Assembly: GCA_028583405.1 (NCBI GenBank)
Contig: CM053259.1
Coordinates: forward strand, 14,312,594-14,376,593
DNA: 64,000 nt
Source of the DNA: Pogonophryne albipinna
Lineage: Eukaryota > Chordata > Actinopteri > Perciformes > Artedidraconidae
Direction: 5' to 3'
A program made the translations under genes and the position numbers. Of this stretch, positions 61,465 through 64,000 are shown piece after piece. How positions within the stretch are numbered: the stretch's first letter is position 1; each line of letters begins with the position of its first letter. Below the pieces are notes generated by a model. The model was not told the origin of the DNA. It saw nothing but the letters and a program-made list of their open reading frames with translations, and did not search any database.

Positions 61465-61953
61465 ACACCCACAGCTGAAGTAAAAACAATAAGTGTGGCT
61501 TCATATTGAGTAAGAAAAAGTGTTATAAACGCTGTGAGAATGGGTCTGCGGAGAACATTTCTCCGCGATCCCAACTCGTCTATTGCCAACCAGGGAGCTC
61601 TATGCAAGTCAATGGGACTCCCTGTTAGTTGAACATTTACGCTAAAGGTCCCCCCACTGCATTTGATAGTGACGCCAAGGGATCCTGGTGTGTGAGGAGC
61701 TCCGCGGATTGGTCCATTTTGGTTCCGGGAACCGCATGACGTCATGCGGTTCCCGGAAGAAACGAATAGAAAAAGAGAAATCTCCAACGAGGCGTTCTGG
61801 GGCAGCATAGATAGGTCTTTTCTGTGTTAGAGTTTTACTCACTACAGGGTGTACTTTGAGGGTTTTTGACTCTGCAGACCGTTTACATGCATACAAACCT
61901 TCATAACACACAAGGGGACGGGTAATAACCAGAAAAGCATGACATGGGACCTT
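61465..61953. mobile_element. TTAA-type MITE, 'GGTCCCATGTCATG' family, 5'-truncated copy
   Basis: It matches the second half of 49610-50378 (AAAAACAATAAGTGTGGCTT, TGAGAATGGGTCTGC, ACAAGGGGACGGGTA) and ends CATGACATGGGACCT|TTTAA with TTAA at 61954-61957. The left terminus is missing. Confidence 0.82.
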
Positions 61954-63643
61954 TTAAGGATTTTCTGACATGTCTTCTTTTGTCATTGTCTTTTTTGTGT
62001 TGATCTGCCACATGAAATGAGGCCACCATGCTGTCATAGTGCTGTAAACTCGTAGAATTACCCATGCAGTAAGCTGACATAATATTGTTGTACGACCACA
62101 CGGTCTTGTCATGGTCTTTTTGTCATTCAAGATGCCTTTTTACAGCTGATTCAATATTTTTCTATAATTTCGTTCAACTTTTCTTCGAGTTTCTCTCCCT
62201 CTCTTTCCTCATTTATTTCCTCTTGACCAACTTCCTCCTCCGTCCTCTCCTCATGGCCATGCTACACTGCTCAGTGTATTAATTGTGGTTTGAAGGATCC
62301 CCGGCTGAGGCTTGGTGGGATTGTCCAAGCCAATGGCTCAGAACTGCAGGGCGAGGCAGTGAAAGCTTGGACTCCTTACAGAAGCTGTTCCACACCGCTG
62401 ATACGGCGCCTTGGCATCCACCGCCCAGAACTGGCAGTTTGTTCGCTGTCACCGACCAGCTCCTTTTATTAGTCATCCACCTGCCCACATTAATACACTT
62501 CTTGTTAAAAGCTGTTGGGGGATAAGGTCTAAGGTAATCTACAGGAAAACCTTTTTTATTGAATACAACATGAATGTCCAATTCTAACTGACAGGTTTCA
62601 TTCATTCTGATTTTCTGTTTTGGTGTCCTGGAGGCCCTTTTTAAAAAATGAATTAATACAAAAAAAAGTAGATTTCTAAACTGGTGACACGTTTCAAAAG
62701 TCCACAGCTGCAAATGATACATATTCCAGCTAAAAGTTGATAAACGAAAAGTTCAACATTTTGGTGTACACCCTTAGTTGCCTTCTTACCAAATATAAGA
62801 TGAAGAAGATTGATTCTGCTCAAACGTCTCTACAGAAAGTATGCCATGATACATTGCTAAGAAAATATGCTGTTTGAACCCTTTGAGAGCTGTGTTGGAT
62901 CTCCTATACTCCCGTTATTTAAGATGGACATTACTGAAGCAGAGCAAAAGTGAACCTCTGTTGCCATGCCGATCTATCTTCGGTTACAGAATGAGGTGCC
63001 AAGTGATGGTTGGTCAATATTTATAGACTCATAACAGCATGTATACCACGGTATTCTTCAGTCAATTTGTACGTCTTCCTTTTCCGCCCTCCGCCCCACA
63101 TTCGATTCATCAGTCCTCTATTTCTTTCCAACTTACTAATCTCATTCTTTCTATCTTGCCATTTAAATATGGTCTTTTCTCTACTAAGCTTTTATGACTC
63201 TACTTTGCTCCCCAGTTTGAATGTAATGGGTACATCGAACGGCATTTTGTGTTGAAGCATCTCAACTGTACTTCACATTTTAGCACCCATTACACCGTAC
63301 GCCTAGCAAGGAGTTGCTTTTGTTAAGTCGGGAACATTGGCCCAACACAGTCAAGATTATACCACCAACACTCACAGGGTACTTAGCTTTCCAAACTGCT
63401 CCCTATGTGCTATGATAGCAACATGGTAGTGTGTGGCTCTGCGGGACCAAACGATAGACAATAGATTGTCCAATCAAATCAAGAGCTGTACATTTATTAA
63501 GTTTGCCTTTTCTCTGAGTTGTTGTTTTTAGAAAGGAACACAAACAAAAGTTTACCAATTTAAAAACTGTATATATTTTGTTATGTTTCATTCTGTGGCC
63601 ATGAAAGAGAGAAAACAAAAAAACAAGAGAAAATGTTAGAACA

Positions 63644-63720
63644 CTGATAGAATAGAATATATCTTTATTGTCATCATACAAAGTACAACAACATTTCTTT
63701 GGCAACTCTCACTGCAGTAA
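63644..63720 (-). mobile_element. Probable non-LTR retroelement 3' tail
   Basis: A TAGAATAGAATA microsatellite followed by CTTTATTGTCATCATACAAA is the inverted form of a 3' tail shared by many fish LINEs and SINEs. The body to the right is not recognised. Confidence 0.35.
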
Positions 63721-64000
63721 AAAATAAGTGGTAAAAGCAGAGGTAGTAGCGATGATAGTGCAACGAGATAAAATTCAATGTCAATGTGCATGTTTACACT
63801 TACAGTCTAAATACATATTAGTAAAATAGCCATAAGTATGTCTAAATAGTAGTGCTTGCTGACTCAACGAGCCAATCAGGACGGATCTTTCCCCTTGGCT
63901 TGAAACCAATCGGAGCCAGTTTCTTGCCAAGGGTGTCATCAGGACAAAAGAGTAAAGGGAGCTCCCGGAGTCCAACCTAACGCCTAGTAATTAGCCTGAA

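Overview
This window is nuclear DNA of a ray-finned (teleost) fish. The evidence is small vertebrate-type introns with GT-AG sites, a very dense load of short TIR transposons of families I recognise from teleost genomes (hAT-like, TTAA-flanked piggyBac-type, Tc1/mariner-like), L2-clade LINE fragments, a long (AC)n microsatellite, and exons of two conserved vertebrate genes. There is no sign of bacterial, organellar or vector sequence, and no rRNA, tRNA or CRISPR was found.

Layout. 1-8.6 kb is a graveyard of retroelements: an 'AAGTA'-type fish repeat (541-1119), an LTR plus primer-binding site and leader of a minus-strand LTR element (about 2160-3438), a THAP zinc-finger first exon with its promoter on the minus strand (3737-4160), an L2 endonuclease fragment (minus), and a broken plus-strand endogenous retrovirus (about 4870-8645) that keeps the gag zinc knuckle, protease, reverse transcriptase, integrase C-terminus, two small env-region ORFs, a polypurine tract and a 3' LTR. 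A perfect 43-bp palindrome sits inside its pol region. 10.1-11.4 kb holds a complete four-exon ZG16-like jacalin lectin gene (plus) whose last exon carries one in-frame TAG.

13.4 kb to the right edge is the 5' part of samd12 (plus): CpG-rich promoter and exon 1 (starting M-A-V-E), exon 2 at 39900-40108, and exon 3 at 47827-47956, which encodes the first half of the SAM domain. The reading phases join exactly (1, 0, 1). The remaining exons lie beyond the window. Intron 1 is 26.3 kb, intron 2 is 7.7 kb and intron 3 exceeds 16 kb.

These introns carry most of the transposons. Many have exact target duplications that fix their borders, and several are nested: three hAT-like elements one inside another at 19.1-21.8 kb, a BED-finger hAT inside a TTAA element at 25.9-28.0 kb, and a palindrome-edged element pair in inverted orientation at 55.2-58.2 kb. 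Two hAT derivatives keep short intact BED zinc-finger ORFs. A possible spliced non-coding transcript and a convergent terminal exon meet tail to tail near 24.4 kb. The long stretches between repeats in introns 2 and 3 look like ordinary intron, with a few AT-rich, homeobox-site-like segments that may be conserved non-coding elements.

The functional content is thus one lectin gene of doubtful integrity, one developmental or neuronal adaptor gene (samd12), one THAP relic and a large repeat layer. All repeat-family names rest on my recognition of termini, not on a database search.
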